DNA of 35,703 nucleotides, from NCBI GenBank assembly GCA_028404565.1, contig JAOOBR010000011.1:1-35703 (forward strand), in the 5' to 3' direction. This DNA is from Pseudomonadota bacterium. Its GTDB lineage: Bacteria > Pseudomonadota > Gammaproteobacteria > Magnimaribacterales > D2472. Below are positions 34,223 through 35,703 of the stretch, piece by piece. The position numbers and the translations under genes are program-made. Numbering within the stretch: the stretch's first letter is position 1; the number at the start of each line of letters is the position of its first letter. The notes beneath the pieces are model-generated. The model saw only the letters and a list, made by a program, of their open reading frames with translations. It did not search any database and had not been told where the DNA came from.

Positions 34223-34844
34223 AATTATTGCTGTTAAAAATAGCTGAGCCAGCTACAAACGTATCTGCCCCTGCGCTATATGCTGATGCAATAGTATCCT
34301 TATTAATGCCGCCATCAATTTCTAATTTAATGTCTTTACCAGACGAATCAATCATTTTCCTTACTTTTTCGACCTTTTTAAGCGATGACTCAATAAAAGA
34401 CTGTCCGCCAAATCCTGGATTAACACTCATTATTAAGACTAGATCTAAATCTTCTAATACATCTTCTAATACATTTACTTGAGTTGCAGGATTAAGTACT
34501 AATCCGGCTTTGCAACCTCTATCTTTAATTGCTGATACTGATCTATGCACATGTTTTGAAGCCTCAGGATGAAAGCTTACAAGTGATGCGCCAGCATCGA
34601 CAAAGTCTTGCGCAAGCCTGTCGACTGGATCAATCATCAGATGGACATCTATAAAAGCATCAATCCCAAAATCTCTCAGACTCTTACAAACCATGGGTCC
34701 AATGGTTAGGTTTGGTACATAGTGATTATCCATGACATCAAAGTGCACCCAGTCGGCGCCAGCCTTAAGTACATCTTTTACTTCATCACCAAGTCTTGCA
34801 AAATCTGCTGACAATATCGATGGTGCAATAATTATTTTACTCAT
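34182..34844 (-). CDS. rpe: Ribulose-phosphate 3-epimerase (Rpe)
   Basis: A 220-residue TIM-barrel epimerase of the pentose phosphate pathway. It has [38 protein letters not shown] (metal ligands His34 and Asp36), [12 protein letters not shown] (His68), [14 protein letters not shown] and [12 protein letters not shown] with the catalytic Asp. All active-site residues are intact. In Pseudomonas rpe lies upstream of gph and trpE; here gph is replaced by a DUF192 gene. It overlaps DUF192 by 41 bases and starts 4 bases after the end of the nucleotidyltransferase gene. Confidence 0.96.
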   Translation of the reverse strand: MSKIIIAPSILSADFARLGDEVKDVLKAGADWVHFDVMDNHYVPNLTIGPMVCKSLRDFGIDAFIDVHLMIDPVDRLAQDFVDAGASLVSFHPEASKHVHRSVSAIKDRGCKAGLVLNPATQVNVLEDVLEDLDLVLIMSVNPGFGGQSFIESSLKKVEKVRKMIDSSGKDIKLEIDGGINKDTIASAYSAGADTFVAGSAIFNSNNYEETISLFRKLAS

Positions 34845-34848
34845 GGTG

Positions 34849-35661
34849 CTAATTCTCTTCTTTTAACATCTCATTAGCAAGCTTTAATCGATTGGGTGTT
34901 CCAACATCTATCCATTTGCCACCATAACCAAAAGCAGCTACCTTTCTTTGTTGAATCAACGGCTTTATTATTTTACTCCAGCTATCAAATGGGCTTTTTA
35001 TATTAACTTTAAAATCATCAAAAACACTTCCATGAATGAATGAAATTCCAGACCAAGTAAAACTATGTTCAATGATTGAAACATTTTTATCTCCATCACT
35101 AGTATTTACAAGACGATATGGCTCATCGAAAATAGACTCATCATCAACTCTTACAATGCCCATCGAACCCCTCGAATACTTCTCGTAATGTTGTTGGCCT
35201 GCCCTTTCATACTGATATTCAACACCAAAATCACCATTTTCATTATGATGGGGATTAAGTACACCAACCAAATAAGCTTTAATCTGCCTATTTGAGGAAT
35301 CCTTTTTTAGTTCTGATCTGAGATGCATTAAATCTACATCGCAGAGAATATCTGCATTAATTACAAGAATCCAGTCATCATTATTAAAGTGTTTTTTAGA
35401 TGCGTTTATAAGAGCACCTCCTGTTCCAAGAGGTTTTTTTTCTTCAATTATGGTTATGTTATTCACATAGTTTTTCTCAACATGTTTTTTAATTTTGTCT
35501 CCAAGATGAGATACATTAACAAAGATGTCATCAAACCTTGCATCTAACAACTTATTTAAATGTATATCTAAAAGTGTTTCGCCACCAACTTTTAATAATG
35601 GCTTTGGAGTTTTTTTTGTTAAAGGCATCATTCTTTTCCCATACCCAGCTGCAAGAACCAT
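34849..35661 (-). CDS. Sugar-phosphate nucleotidyltransferase, probably MurU-like (MurNAc-1-phosphate uridylyltransferase); start may lie outside the window
   Basis: A nucleotidyltransferase of at least 270 residues. [21 protein letters not shown] is the nucleotide-binding signature, [13 protein letters not shown] the second nucleotide site and [12 protein letters not shown] the metal/sugar site. The short length and the [16 protein letters not shown] end fit MurU/COG1208 proteins, which make UDP-MurNAc in the AmgK-MurU recycling route. Mpl in the same window fits cell-wall recycling. An in-frame ATG is at 35661, but the frame stays open to the window edge (14 further codons) and no good ribosome binding site precedes that ATG. 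The true start, or a fusion to an upstream kinase, is therefore not excluded. GlmU-type and RmlA-type functions are less likely from length. Confidence 0.8.
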   Translation of the reverse strand: MVLAAGYGKRMMPLTKKTPKPLLKVGGETLLDIHLNKLLDARFDDIFVNVSHLGDKIKKHVEKNYVNNITIIEEKKPLGTGGALINASKKHFNNDDWILVINADILCDVDLMHLRSELKKDSSNRQIKAYLVGVLNPHHNENGDFGVEYQYERAGQQHYEKYSRGSMGIVRVDDESIFDEPYRLVNTSDGDKNVSIIEHSFTWSGISFIHGSVFDDFKVNIKSPFDSWSKIIKPLIQQRKVAAFGYGGKWIDVGTPNRLKLANEMLKEEN

Positions 35662-35703
35662 TGCCTGATTTGATGTTAAGGGATTGCCTATGATTTCAGA
35701 AAC

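Overview
The window is a very densely packed, AT-rich chromosomal segment from a Gram-negative gammaproteobacterium. Several gene groups are gammaproteobacterial in style: fis-purH-purD, gshB-tonB-ruvX-dnaG-rpoD, rpe leading into trpE-trpG-trpD-trpC, parE-parC, Coq7, TolC and Mpl. The low GC, the almost complete absence of intergenic space (no gene-free gap over about 150 bases) and the pyrophosphate-dependent phosphofructokinase suggest a streamlined marine heterotroph of the SAR86 type. That taxonomic placement is inference from gene content, not a search result.

Layout. 1-152 (-) is the start of rsfS, cut by the window edge. 214-1709 (+) holds a PGPGW membrane protein and a zinc-free MDR reductase. 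1710-3711 (-) is mpl followed by a Lon substrate-binding-domain protein. 3769-5022 (+) is the PPi-dependent phosphofructokinase. 5009-9153 (-) is parE-parC. 9302-11427 (+) is tolC-mutM. 11424-14392 (-) is coaD, a saccharopine-dehydrogenase-like oxidoreductase and a YHYH lipoprotein. 14448-17635 (+) is a CopG-like DUF411 protein, an S9 peptidase and a tandem DUF1330 protein. 17637-17713 (-) is a CAU-anticodon tRNA. 17768-24471 (-) is rsmE-gshB-tonB-ruvX-dnaG-rpoD and a small secreted protein. 24502-28824 (+) is a histidine phosphatase, fis, purH, purD and coq7. 28825-35661 (-) is a MurU-like nucleotidyltransferase, rpe, DUF192, trpE, trpG, trpD, trpC and an SF2 helicase.

Most of the window is housekeeping: cell-wall recycling (Mpl, MurU-like), DNA topology and replication (ParE/ParC, DnaG), repair (MutM), transcription (RpoD, Fis), cofactors (CoaD, GshB, Coq7), purine and tryptophan synthesis, and central carbon metabolism (PFP, Rpe). 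Less conventional content is concentrated in three places: the divergent metal-binding YHYH/DUF411 pair near 14.4 kb, the compact SF2 helicase translationally coupled to the end of the trp operon, and the small Lys/Met/His-rich secreted protein at 17.8-18.1 kb.

Architecturally, all five convergent gene junctions have a gap of 0-1 base or overlap, so ordinary intergenic terminators have no room. One of these junctions carries a hairpin whose loop is exactly the two opposing stop codons. I saw no mobile elements, CRISPR arrays, prophage genes or clear signs of recent transfer. I did not find a convincing wholly new multi-gene system; the best leads are listed as findings.
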